Below are positions 1-9,585 of a stretch of DNA of 64,000 bases, piece by piece. The position numbers and the translations under genes are program-made. A model generated the notes under the pieces. That model saw nothing but the letters and a program-made list of their open reading frames with translations. It was not told where the DNA came from and did no database searches. Where the stretch lies: the NCBI RefSeq assembly GCF_905220565.1, contig NC_059415.1:13344001-13408000 (forward strand), read 5' to 3'. Within the stretch, counting starts at the first letter, position 1. Each line of letters opens with the position of its first letter. This DNA is from Melitaea cinxia. Taxonomy: Eukaryota; Arthropoda; Insecta; Lepidoptera; Nymphalidae.

Positions 1-125
1 AAGGTTATGTTATTTCACAGTCACTTGTCTCTCGCCCTGCGTTGTCATAGCTACTCTACTGTGTTAATTTTCTTATATTCTGGCGCCTACTAACATGCGG
101 TTTAGACAAATTTCTTCGCATTACA

Positions 126-1158
126 TTGCTGACATGCCATTTTGTGTATGGCCAATATAATGGTAATGCAGCAGAAGCCGTGCGAGTGTACCGAAGAACT
201 TATCCGAATAGGCCAGTTCCCAGTCGACAACTGTTTGAGGACATACATTTAAGATTGGCTGAACGTGGTATTCAGGAGCTTCCAAATAAACGAAATCGTT
301 TAGTGTCTCCTGAAGAAGAAGAAGAAGTACTTCGATCAATCACGCGAGATCCCAGACTGAGTGTCAGGAGGATTGCGCTTCAATTGGAATTATCAAAGTG
401 GACGGTTTGGAGAATTTTAAAACGTGAAGGTTTGCATCCCTTCCATTTCCGTCGTGTGCAAGACTTACGTGAGCCAGACTATGCTATTCGAGCTACCTTT
501 TGCTCGTGGATTAACCGAAGAATAAGAAGAAACCCCTCATTTTTTAAAAAAGATTATGTGGACAGGCGAAGCAAAATTCAGAAGAGCCGGAATCGCCAAC
601 CACTTCAATGGTCACTTGTGCATGAGAACCCTAATGCTGTGAGAGCAAGTACCTTTCAGCACGAGTTTTCGGTGAATGTTTGGGCAGCAATAATTGATGA
701 CAAATTGATTGGACCCATCGAGCTTCCCAGTTCCCTAAATGGACCACGATTTTTAGAATTTCTCCAAAATGAGTTTTTCGACGCACTGAATGAAATACCC
801 TTAATTTACCGGCAAAATATGTGGCTTCAACTTGACGGTGCACCAGCTCACTTTGCTCGTCAAGTTAGACAATATTTAAATGATAATTATTCGCCCTGGA
901 TAGGGTGTGGTGGTACTGTGGCATGGCCGCCACGCTCTTCAGATTTAACTCCATTGGATTTTTTCCTCTGGGGCCACATGAAACAGAGTCTATTGTACGG
1001 TGCCGAACACAAGGGAGTTAAAAGAAAAAATTATGTCAGTGGCAGAAGAAATAAAAGCAAACCCTGACATGATCCGTCGTGCCACTAACCAGGTGGCTTT
1101 AAGAGCAACTGCTTGCTTTCAGGCAAGAGGATCGCATTTTGAGCAATTTTTCGATTAA
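126..1158 (+). pseudogene. Decayed Tc1/mariner-type transposase (DUF4817 HTH plus DDE)
   Basis: The N-terminus (about residues 1-40) has the AAxxYxxxYPNRPxPS pattern of the DUF4817 helix-turn-helix found in insect mariner-like transposases, followed by a second HTH near residues 75-110. The C-terminal part has the second catalytic Asp (LQLDGAPAH) and the WPPRSSDLTPLDFFLWG block with the third. It is broken. Between about 540 and 625 the family sequence lies in the +1 frame (IMWTGEAKF), then returns to the main frame, so two indels compensate. In that segment the expected WTDE reads WTGE, so the first catalytic Asp is lost. Near 1010 the frame shifts again; the true C-terminus (ELKEKIMSVAEEIKANPD..., ending SHFEQFFD) stops at 1158. 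The first ATG at 126 may not be the original start. No TIR is visible; the left end may lie outside the window. Confidence 0.8.
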
Positions 1159-1889
1159 AATATTTTTTTATTTTCTTTAAATAATAAGAGTATTGAGTGA
1201 GTGAAACAAAGTGTTATAGGTTGCATTGATGGTACATGTGGCTTTAATCCATCCTAAGGAGCTTGAGGAGACTTATTTTAAAGCTTATTATTTTCCGAGT
1301 GACTAATAACTTAAAAGTCGACTAAATGTTTGCAACAAATAAAATAACTTGCCAGCGATTAAATATTTTCGCGACTATTATATTATGTAAGGTTCAAAAT
1401 TAAAGTTGTTATAAAAACTAAAAACTAGCAGCTGCGTTTAGGTAGCAAATAAACTATACCAGTCAAATAAAATATTAGGCGAGGAGTTATAAATAATGAC
1501 TTGGCGACTAATAATGTTAGTAGGGTGGCAAAGATAATATATTACCAACTATTTCGTGCCGTCTAAAAACCCACTTTCAGGCTTCGCTTTGCGGGCAGCT
1601 CTAAATATTAAAACGAGTACAATAAAAATGAATAAGAGTTAATTATTAATATTTTTTGATCATAATTTCATGAAAACGGCGGAAGGTGCGATGGTTGGAT
1701 ACGAGTGTAGTGCGGGGTGGCGGGGTGCGTGCGGGTGCACGGCCAATAGCAAGCGGCGCGGGCGGCGGGCCCACGCGACTTCTAGATTGTTATTGTTTTC
1801 ATTATTCGCCGGTAATGTGCACGTTAATGTTTAGTTTTGTTTATTTTGCGTAATATTTTAGTGAATTACCAGTATTTAGTGATTTATAT
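1159..1889. other. Non-coding; reiterated CGACTAA-like motif and GC-rich block upstream of the MULE gene
   Basis: No ORF is seen. Between 1300 and 1510, (G)CGAYTAWW or close variants recur about five times (near 1301, 1319, 1355, 1372 and 1504). A GC-rich tract at about 1678-1790 interrupts otherwise AT-rich DNA just upstream of the next gene's ATG and could be its promoter or a subterminal region. A matching right-hand terminal repeat beyond 3703 could not be established by eye. Confidence 0.4.
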
Positions 1890-3703
1890 GTGGAGATGAG
1901 TCAGTTAGAGTTAGCTGGACCAAGTCGTGAAATAAATTGTGATGAAGGAGTGCCGGATTACTATTCAAGTGGAGCAGAATCAGAGGATCAAGGACCAATG
2001 AAACCCAAACGTGGACGAAACAAACTTTGGGTTTTTAAATCTAAATTTTCAAACTTGAAAGAGGCGGAAGATTTCGTGAATTCAAAAAATACTTGGTCTC
2101 GGAAATTTACGCGAATGACAGAAGAGGGGCAAAAACGTTTTTACAGGTGTAATAAAGTTCGGAAGAAGGGACCACAGTGTGCGGCAGAACTTTATTTGTT
2201 ATTTGAGAGTGGAACCGACAATATTCTTGCATATCATACAGATGCTGAACATAATCACGAAAATATTGGCACTCGAGGCGACTACGGCATCGACGCTCAT
2301 ACTAAAACAGAAATCAACAGACTTTTTGACTTACATTTGAAGCCTAAAGCTATATTGGCTTCTCTTCAAAAAATTGATGGAATAAAGTTGCCTACAAAAG
2401 TTCAACTAAATAATTATTTAAGTGATAGGCGGCGCGTGAAATTCGGACACCACACTATTCACTTAGGTGAATTAGAAAAGTGGATACATGATCATGAAGC
2501 TATTCCTGAAGATGAGGATAAACCATTTGTTATAAAGTACTGGATATTAGAGAGTGACCAACCGATCTTCAGATTTGTTTTGACAACAAGAAAATTATTA
2601 AAGTTTGTATGTTCTTCTGACGTTTTCCACGCTGATGCAACCTACAAATTGATATGGCAAGGCTTTCCTGTTTTGATTGTTGGAACTACAAATAAAGACA
2701 GAAAATTTTATCCCCTTTGCTTAGGAGTTTCCACTAATGAACAAGAAGAAGACTTTGAGATGATTTTTAGTGGATTAAAGGAGAAAGTTCATTCACTGTT
2801 TAATCATGATTTACAACCAAAAGTATTAGTGTGTGACGCAGCTCAAGCAATAAAAAATGCTTTTATCCATGTTTTTGGTTCTGATACTACTGTGCGTATG
2901 TGTTGGGCGCATGCTAAAAAAATATGCAAAAATCTGTTGAAAAGTTTGTAGAAAAAAGATACAGAAAAGATATTTTGCAAGATATAGACGCTTTGCATAA
3001 TGCATCATCAGTTGATATTTTCAATGCTGCTGCCCATGCTTTTGTTGCCAAACATGCTACTAAGACAGCATTCATACAATACTTTAAAAGGGAGTGGCTA
3101 GTCAAAAACCCTAACTGGTACTTTGGGGCTGCAGCAACCCTTTCACCGACCACAAACAACGCTTTAGAAGCATTTAACAAGACTATCAAAGATCATAATA
3201 CGATGCGGGAACGTTTTCCCCTTTCACGTTTCCTTGTTGTGGCGAGTGATATGGTTACCCAATGGTCAAACCAAATCTCTGAAGACTTATTCCCAGAGAC
3301 ACACAACATTGAACTCAAAGAATGGACAGAAGGATATTGTTGGGCAAAGCAGAACATTAAAGTAAAGACTTTAGCATCGGATTATACAAACAACGTTTAT
3401 ATAGTACCTAGTGAGAAAGCTAGGGCTACGGATATGGCATATAACGAAACATGGCATACATTTGATGAGTAAAAAGAAAAAAACTTTGCGTTCTGGAAAG
3501 TTGTACTGCCAAGAACAGAATGGAAGAAAGGCATGTGCAATTACCCTCAATTTTTTAAAATATATGTGTGTAAACATATAATAGGCCTCGCCATAAGGTT
3601 GAAACTAGCCACTCCGCCTTTAGAGGCCAAATTGATTCCAATTGGTCAAAAAAGAAAGCGAGGGCGTCCTGCCAAATCTAAACCTGCCCTAATAATACAA
3701 TAA
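1890..3703 (+). pseudogene. MULE (Mutator-like) transposase, one frameshift and one stop
   Basis: Family order is clear. First comes an N-terminal Cys/His zinc-finger-like region (YRCNKVRKKGPQC ... HNHE) of the WRKY-GCM1/FLYWCH kind. The MULE DDE core follows, with D in HADATYK (about 2632), D in VCDAAQA (about 2833) and E in NNALEAF (about 3165). The C-terminus has a SWIM-like finger (CNYPQFFKIYVCKH) and a basic KRKRGRPAK AT-hook-like tail ending at 3701-3703. One base is gained or lost in the A7 run near 2918, moving the frame from 1890-2951 to 2924-3472. An in-frame TAA at 3470 precedes the SWIM part. The SWIM CxC pair has lost its second Cys (C-N-Y). Apart from these lesions the protein is nearly complete, so the element died recently or one lesion is a homopolymer sequencing error. 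Confidence 0.85.
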
Positions 3704-4319
3704 TAATATATTTTTTTCATTTAATTGTGTCTAACTGCGTAACTTTTTATTGTGTAACTTTAATACTTAGGTATAACTACAGTCTTCTATTATTATTTAA
3801 AAATAAATAAAAGTAATTACTCTTTTTATTTTTTTTTATTTATTCACCTATAATTTTGAAAATAAAGGCCGCAAAATATTTTTTCTGCATGCCATTTTAG
3901 AGTTTATTTAAAGCTATTAAAAGTCACACAATATATGTATAATATAAGCTAGTTTATATTTATTCTTCATACAAACAATTTTAAATAGAATCTGATTTAT
4001 ATTATTTATGAATGCCCATTTTCTATTTTATTTTCGCCATTAAGTTTTCGCTTAGATATTAATTCAGTTCCCAAAAGAAAAACTTGATGCTAGTTTAAAT
4101 TAAAACGGAGCTTATTACTGATATATTAATATGCTACCTATTACTTATTACGATACTCCTTATTAGCTGCCAACCCATTATATATGGTACCCACTCTAAT
4201 ATTTTTTAAAACCTATATTCATTTTACTTAGTTGCCGCACTAAATACATGCCTTATTTTAATAGAAAGAATAACCATTCTTCGAATATTTTACTAATAAG
4301 TGAATCATTGATTTCTAAA
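3704..4319. other. AT-rich non-coding stretch
   Basis: Follows the MULE stop. AT-rich with many short poly-A and poly-T runs; no ORF, repeat unit or RNA gene could be supported. It may hold the 3' flank and right terminus of the MULE element, but no inverted copy of the 1300-1600 sequence was convincing. Confidence 0.4.
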
Positions 4320-4490
4320 AGGGCACTTGTCCGTCTCGAAGGCATTTTTTTTTAATGAAATCTATTGGAGACAATGTTTTCTTTCATTTTGTGTAAAAAA
4401 GTCACATGTCACTTCTTTTTCCTTAGGTTGGTACGCGAACAAAATATTCGTTTAGAACTAAAAAGGCACTTGTCCATGGACAAGTGCCCT
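4320..4490. repeat. GGGCACTTGTCC motif and 24-bp perfect palindrome, candidate left end of transposase-like gene A element
   Basis: GGGCACTTGTCC occurs at about 4321. The same core recurs at 4465 as a perfect 24-bp palindrome (4465-4488, centre CCATGG, arms GGCACTTGTCC). This lies about 130 bp upstream of the ATG of transposase-like gene A, so it may be the element's TIR and a subterminal transposase-binding site. The matching right terminus is not visible; the element is cut off at about 7380. Confidence 0.4.
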
Positions 4491-5771
4491 TGTAACTACT
4501 AATCTGTGGTTTCAATCGACTGTCTTGTCTGTGTTCTGTCATGTCAGATGTCACATAATTTTCCCTCCACGTTTCGTTGTGAGATTATTTTTATCAAAAC
4601 ACTAGTTTTCTGCGAAAAGTGATGTCGAAATCCCTAGAAAATAGTGGTAAAAAGAGAAAAAAAGGTGTTCGTAATGATCAATCTTATCAACGTAACCTTA
4701 TCAAAAAAGCTAAGGTATCCGGAAAAGCTCATACGAATTGGCGTGGTCGTTATGTCCCGTCTAAAAATGATCCTGATTTTATTGATATGAACTGGTAAGT
4801 TTGCAAGTTTTAACAGTCAACATATTTTAACTTATTATTCGGGCTATTGTTGAACTAACAAAACCATGTTTATTTCATTTGCTACAAGGAATGTATCAAG
4901 ATGATTGCGAATAAATCAGGCAAGTCAAGTATTGATGATATATTGGTTTCCTTCTACAAGATGACCTCCAAAAATGAGCAAGATATTCACCTACAAAGAC
5001 TCATGGAAATTAAAGGCATAGAAAGAAAAAGAGGAAGGAGTTCTACTCTGCCAACAGAGCGAAAACCGAAAGGGAAAAGCCTTGATTATTTCATATTAGT
5101 AAACCGCCAGAGGATCCAAGTGTGTAAAAAAGCTTTTATGAATGTTCACAAAGTAACAACTAAACGTATTCGTCGAATTGCAAATCTCCTTGAATCAGAT
5201 ATTATTCCACTGGACCAACGTGGTAAACATCCTTCTGCTAACGCCATATCATCAAGTGTCTGCTCTAAAATTCATGAGCATATCTCATCGTTTCCCCTTA
5301 AAGAATCTCATTATTCATCTTATATTAAATATTATTTATCTGCAGATCTTTCTGTTAAAAAAATGCATTCCCTTTTCAAAATTAAATACCCTGATTTAGA
5401 TGTTAAATATCACTTTTACTGGCAATATTTTGTTACTAATTTTAACTTATCTTTCGGACGGCCAACTGTAGATGCTTGTACTAGCTGTGAAGCAATAAAA
5501 ACTAAGTTGCATAATAAAAGCTTGAATGATAATGCTAAAAGAACCTATAATGGTGAGCTTATGGTTCACTTAAATAGGGCTAAAAAGTTTTATAAGCAGA
5601 TACAAAATTGTACAAAATTATCTAAAGAGAATAATAAAATTCTTTCAATAAGCATAGATTTTATGGCTGTCACTGATTTGCCACGTATACCTGTACAGGA
5701 TATTTACTACTACAGACAGCTTTCTGTAAATACATTTGGCATTTATAATTTCGCAAATGATAAAATACATA

Positions 5772-7101
5772 AAGGGTGTCCAGCGGGAATTTTTCAACTT
5801 TAAATCAACGTTACTCATTTGTAAGCGGGGTTAGGGCCGCGGAGGGGGTGGCGTTAGAAGCGACGTTTCTGCGGATTTGTCAGTCGCCATGAGTCATTGG
5901 TCGGGCGCGCACCGCGCGTACGCGGTGGAACAATATTTGATGAACGGTAATTCGCCTATTCGAGCGCGTCGTGCTTTTTGTTTGCATTACAACATTCGGC
6001 GATTAAGCGATGGTCCGAGTACGCAGCTTATCAGAACGTGGGTGCAAAGATTTCGAGAAGAAGGGACAATGATCAATAGGCCGCCACCAGGACCGTCTAC
6101 GTCGGCAGCAACACCAGAACGAGTGACACAGGTGCGTCAAGAAATTCTTAGAAATCCAAGGAAATCAGTAAGAAAGATTGCCGCCTCTACAGGCATTAAG
6201 AAGTCAACTGTGCACACGATTTTGAAAAAAAAACTAAAGCTTCATCCCTATAAAATGCAAATTGTCCAAAAATTGAATGAGAACGATTATGTTTCAAGGG
6301 AAAGGTACGCCAGAACGGCTTTGGAACGATTTCGAACCCCCAGAACACTTGGAAACATATTGTTCAGCGATGAGGCACATTTTCACATCGGGGGTTACGT
6401 AAACAAGCAAAATATGCGTTACTGGAATCCCAACAACCCAAAAGAACGTCATCAGAAAAGTTTGCACTGCCACCACCGTATGGTGGTGGCAGTGCAAACC
6501 ACAGTATGGTGCGCCATCTCAGCTCAAGGAATAATCGGACCGTATTTTTTTAATGAGGGGGAAACTGTGAATTCCTCTGTATACTGCCGCATGATTGATG
6601 AGTTTTTGGTGCCGCAATTGCAAGTTTTTCCAGGGCGCAACAATAGGACACATTTTCAGCAAGATGGGGCAACCCCGCACACTTCCAGGGTGTCCATGTC
6701 GAAGTTAAGGGACATTTTCCCTGGAAAATTAATAAGCAAGTACGGAGACATAGCCTGGCCACCACGATCGCCTGACTTGACGCCCTGTGATTTTTTCTTG
6801 TGGGGATACCTCAAGTCTAAAGTGTACTGTAATAATCCCCGCACCATATCTGCACTGCAAGAAAATATCCGGCGTGAAATTGATGCAATCCCCCAAGCAC
6901 TGTGTTGGCGCGTATTCGCCAATATGAGGGTTCGCTTACAAGAGTGTGTTGCGAGAAATGGACGTCACTTGGAGGACATTATTTTTAAAAAATAAAATCC
7001 GCAGAAACGTGCTTTGTTTTAAAAATATAATAAATATTTTGAGTTTATTAATATGTTTTTTATTTAAGTTTATAAAACAAAATTTTCCGCTGGACACCCT
7101 T
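5772..7101 (+). mobile_element. DD41D Tc1/mariner element, copy A (complete, 1330 bp)
   Basis: Both ends read AAGGGTGTCCAGCGG inward (right end as CCGCTGGACACCCTT), flanked by TA at 5770-5771 and 7102-7103, the expected Tc1/mariner target duplication. A near-identical copy lies at 22802-24111. Between the two I find only an extra A in copy B and a net 21-bp insertion in copy A, which implies very recent transposition. The element sits in the coding sequence of transposase-like gene A. Confidence 0.93.
5889..6995 (+). CDS. DD41D (rosa-like) mariner transposase, copy A, 368 aa
   Basis: Cut-and-paste transposase. Start chosen at ATG 5889 (MSHWSGAHRAYAVEQYLM); in-frame codons upstream lack an ATG. 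There are two N-terminal HTH regions, the second ending in KIAASTGIKKSTVHTILKKK. Catalytic residues are D in LFSDEAHFH, D in FQQDGATPHT, and D in PPRSPDLTPCDFFLWG. I count 41 residues between the last two, so DD41D, the class I know from rosa elements. The stop is just before the right TIR. The frame is open throughout, but residues near HCHHRMVVAVQTT come from a local inverted insertion (6465-6502) absent from copy B (HCPKTT), adding 7 aa net between the first and second Asp; activity is therefore uncertain. Confidence 0.88.
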   Translation: MSHWSGAHRAYAVEQYLMNGNSPIRARRAFCLHYNIRRLSDGPSTQLIRTWVQRFREEGTMINRPPPGPSTSAATPERVTQVRQEILRNPRKSVRKIAASTGIKKSTVHTILKKKLKLHPYKMQIVQKLNENDYVSRERYARTALERFRTPRTLGNILFSDEAHFHIGGYVNKQNMRYWNPNNPKERHQKSLHCHHRMVVAVQTTVWCAISAQGIIGPYFFNEGETVNSSVYCRMIDEFLVPQLQVFPGRNNRTHFQQDGATPHTSRVSMSKLRDIFPGKLISKYGDIAWPPRSPDLTPCDFFLWGYLKSKVYCNNPRTISALQENIRREIDAIPQALCWRVFANMRVRLQECVARNGRHLEDIIFKK

Positions 7102-7380
7102 TACATACGTATATCATGAAGGTACAGGCCACAAAGGTCCTGATGAAGTTTGTTCTATGCTGCTGCATTACTTTAACAATTTTTTGGACCAAGACTATGA
7201 TGAACTAAACCTTTTTTGCGATAACTGTGCTGGGCAGAACAAAAATCATTCAATGATAAGGTTCATGATGGCTCTGGTTGAAACAAAGATTTTCAAAAAA
7301 ATTAACTTATACTTTCCGATCCGGGGCCACCCCTTTTTGCCCTGTGATCGTGGATTTGATATAATAAAAAGAAAGCTTAA

Positions 7381-8442
7381 AACTACAGGTGGTACGATAG
7401 GTGGTCGGCAGAGAACTACGAGGCTGACTGTTCCGAAAGGGGAGATTCAGTACTTCGAGATGAAAGCCCAGCATTATCGGAAGAACAGCCAGGACTGGTG
7501 GATGCAGTTGGTGAAACCGATGAGCATCACTTACGAAAACGACTTCGGGACGGAGATAAAATATCACGCAAAAACAGGGAAGTTTTACACAGACGGCAAA
7601 ACTATTTAAACAACAATGTCTATAGAAAAAATCGCAATTCTTATGACCGAAATTCAGATATTATACTACTTTTATGCGAGAACAGTGCTTTCTCAGAATC
7701 AGAGGCTATGGAAGTGCTTGCAAGAACGCCTGAGGGGATTGAATTTATCTGCTCTAAACAATACCAAGAGAGGATCAAGAACTACATCCACATTAGCAGA
7801 ATTTTGGTATTTCAGGAACCGATAAAACAGAGATTTGAGAGAGCCAAAGCAAAATTTAAAAAGTTGAACTCTGAATTAATGACGGACGAATATCAGGATA
7901 CGTCATTTAAGACTTTATGTAACATTTTAAAGAATAAGGATATTGACATTGGAAAATTTGCCACTCTGACATTTAACCACTTGACTGGAAAGACTGGTAA
8001 AAAAAATAATTTATTTTTCTTTGGAGTACCATCGACGGGCAAGACGATGATAATGTCATCTTTGATAGAATGTCAGTTTAACTTTTGTAGACTGACGGGT
8101 TTGACACCAAACTCGAGCTTCAATTTTAGTAACCTGTTACACAGCAATGCGTGCTTCATGGACGAATGCAAATTGACGGAAAACCAGTTTGAGCAGTGGA
8201 AATTGTCTGGAATGCCAATGTCGACGGATGTCAAATATAAGGACAGGTGTGACATTAAAAAATGTATATTGTACACTTGTAGTAATTATCCGATAGAGAT
8301 GTACTGTAAAGTTCCAAGCGCAAAAGAGGCAATAAATGAAAGAACAATAACAATAACGTTTAGAAAACAATTGGAAGAATATACGACAATATCACCGTAT
8401 TGTTGGGAAAAATTGTGGAAAATGTATGACTTGGAATTGTAA
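7381..8442 (+). pseudogene. Endogenous parvovirus-like (densovirus NS1-type) SF3 helicase fragment
   Basis: The frame is open from the codon after the TAA at 7378 to the TAA at 8442 (353 codons), but the first Met is well inside and there is no HUH nickase domain, so it is an N-terminally truncated fragment. Superfamily 3 helicase motifs appear in order: Walker A GVPSTGKT, Walker B-like hydrophobic run ending MDECK, and motif C with Asn in YTCSNYPI. A preceding helical segment (about residues 120-165) fits insect parvovirus NS1. No capsid gene is nearby. It begins exactly where transposase homology ends, and an AATAAA lies at about 8491. The alternative is an SF3 helicase that belongs to the transposon; I think an old viral insertion more likely. 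Description only; nothing is reconstructed. Confidence 0.62.
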
Positions 8443-8858
8443 TAGATTAAGTAATTATAAGTTTGTAAAATGTTATAATATGGTAGTGGTATAATAAATG
8501 AGTTTATAAAGATTTTTTTGTTTTTTTTGAAATCTTTTTTTAATTTTTAATTTTTTAAAATTTTTTTTTTAAATTTTTTTTTGCGCTGAAAAGATTAAGA
8601 TAGAGAGTTAGGTTAACACAAGTTGGGTTGATGTAACTTACGTTTGTAAGTTGTGTAAATAACCTAACTCTGCAGAGTTGAGTTAACAAAAGTTGTGTTG
8701 ATGTTCAAGTGATGTGTAATAAAGTGAGGTTAAGTGAGTGTAAGTTGGGAAATGAAATGTAGTCAATTGGGTCAATGTAGTGAATTTCAATTAGGTCAAT
8801 TAGGTCAATTCAAATTATAAGGTCAATTGAGTGTTAGGTTAGGTTAGGTTTAGTTTAG
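8443..8858. other. Non-coding AT-rich spacer with TTAGG/GGTTAA-like degenerate repeats
   Basis: A T-rich tract (8513-8582) is followed by about 260 bp with many variations on GTTAGGTTAA, GTTGGGTTGATG and TTAGGTCAA, ending in three exact TTAGG units. It also has an imperfect inverted pair (TTAGGTTAACACAAGTT against AACTTACG...AACCTAAC). It may be degenerate telomere-like DNA, but most units are poor matches. Confidence 0.4.
8834..8848 (+). repeat. (TTAGG)3, insect telomere-type repeat
   Basis: Three perfect TTAGG units, then TTTAGTTTAGG, directly abut the first base of the R1-clade 5' UTR. TTAGG is the ancestral insect telomere repeat; TRAS and SART retrotransposons of the R1 clade insert into it. 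Three units alone could arise by chance or from an internal site. Confidence 0.5.
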
Positions 8859-9585
8859 GCCTTTGGAGCCCGGGCCTTTGGAGCCTGGGCCTCAGACTTA
8901 GGTCTGGGACGTAGGCTCCAAGGGGAGGAGTTCCTGGACTTCTACCTGGGCGCGTCCCCCGTTTGGCGGATAGGGGAGTGCCGCCTGCGGTCGAATGACT
9001 GCGGGCGGTAGGGGTCTACGGACCCCCGCGGACCAACACCAGGCGGAGGCGTCCGGGTCCCGCTCTGGTCTTGTACTGGAGCGGTCCTGTGATCGCACAT
9101 TGCGCCACGAGGGAGCGCGGAGTTTGCGTGGAGTGGCCTAGCCCTTCACGCGGCGCCGGAAGAGAGGGCGCTGAGTGGGACGTGGACCTTGGCGGTCCCC
9201 CCGGCACTAGAGGGCGGGGTGAGCGTCATCGCTCGCCCCCCTTGGTGATTAGATGGTGAGACTGGCGCTGCGAAGGCGCGGAGAAGCGGGGTGGGGATTT
9301 TCCCCCCTGCTCCTAGTGGACGGGCGACCTCGGCGGCGGTGACCCCGCCGTCGGGTAGAGTGGGCGGGTTTCCCGTCCGCTCTACGCCTCATAATCTCGT
9401 AACCCCGTGCGAGGTGTCGTGGTCATGTCTCGCGGCTTCGTTCGGGACCGAGGGGTCTTGCCCTAACCGGCCGGATCTAGAGGAAGAAGACCTCTATAAA
9501 AATTACCCCGAATCCTAAGCGGCGACACAGCGCGAAGGGATGCGTGGCCGATGGGAGGTTCGGTCTAACTGTGTCATTCAACAAC

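Larger units (their letters stand above)
4622..7380 (+). pseudogene. Transposase-like gene A (unclassified, possibly Sola-type), split by a DD41D mariner and 3'-truncated
   Basis: Exon 1 (4622-4794) encodes a lysine-rich start (MSKSLENSGKKRKK) with KVSGKAHTNWRGRYVPSK, ending at a GTAAGT donor. Exon 2 begins near 4889, but the phases do not match exactly, so the boundary is approximate or a frameshift exists. The main part (4889-5771) has DQRGKHPSA, SSFPLKESHYSS and a CTSCEAIK Cys pair. A mariner interrupts at the TA of 5770-5771. Removing it with one TA continues the frame as NDKIH then TYVYHEGTGHKGPDEV, leading to DNCAGQNKNH and GHPFLPCDRGFD, the hallmark of this widespread insect family. 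Family resemblance stops near 7380, where an NS1-like frame opens. I recognise the family but not its superfamily with certainty. Gene B at 49-54 kb is a relative. Confidence 0.65.

Noticed and set aside
8443..8858. Window as a true chromosome end
   Set aside because: Only three exact TTAGG units, and unrelated transposons lie on both sides; at most an internal or former telomeric site.
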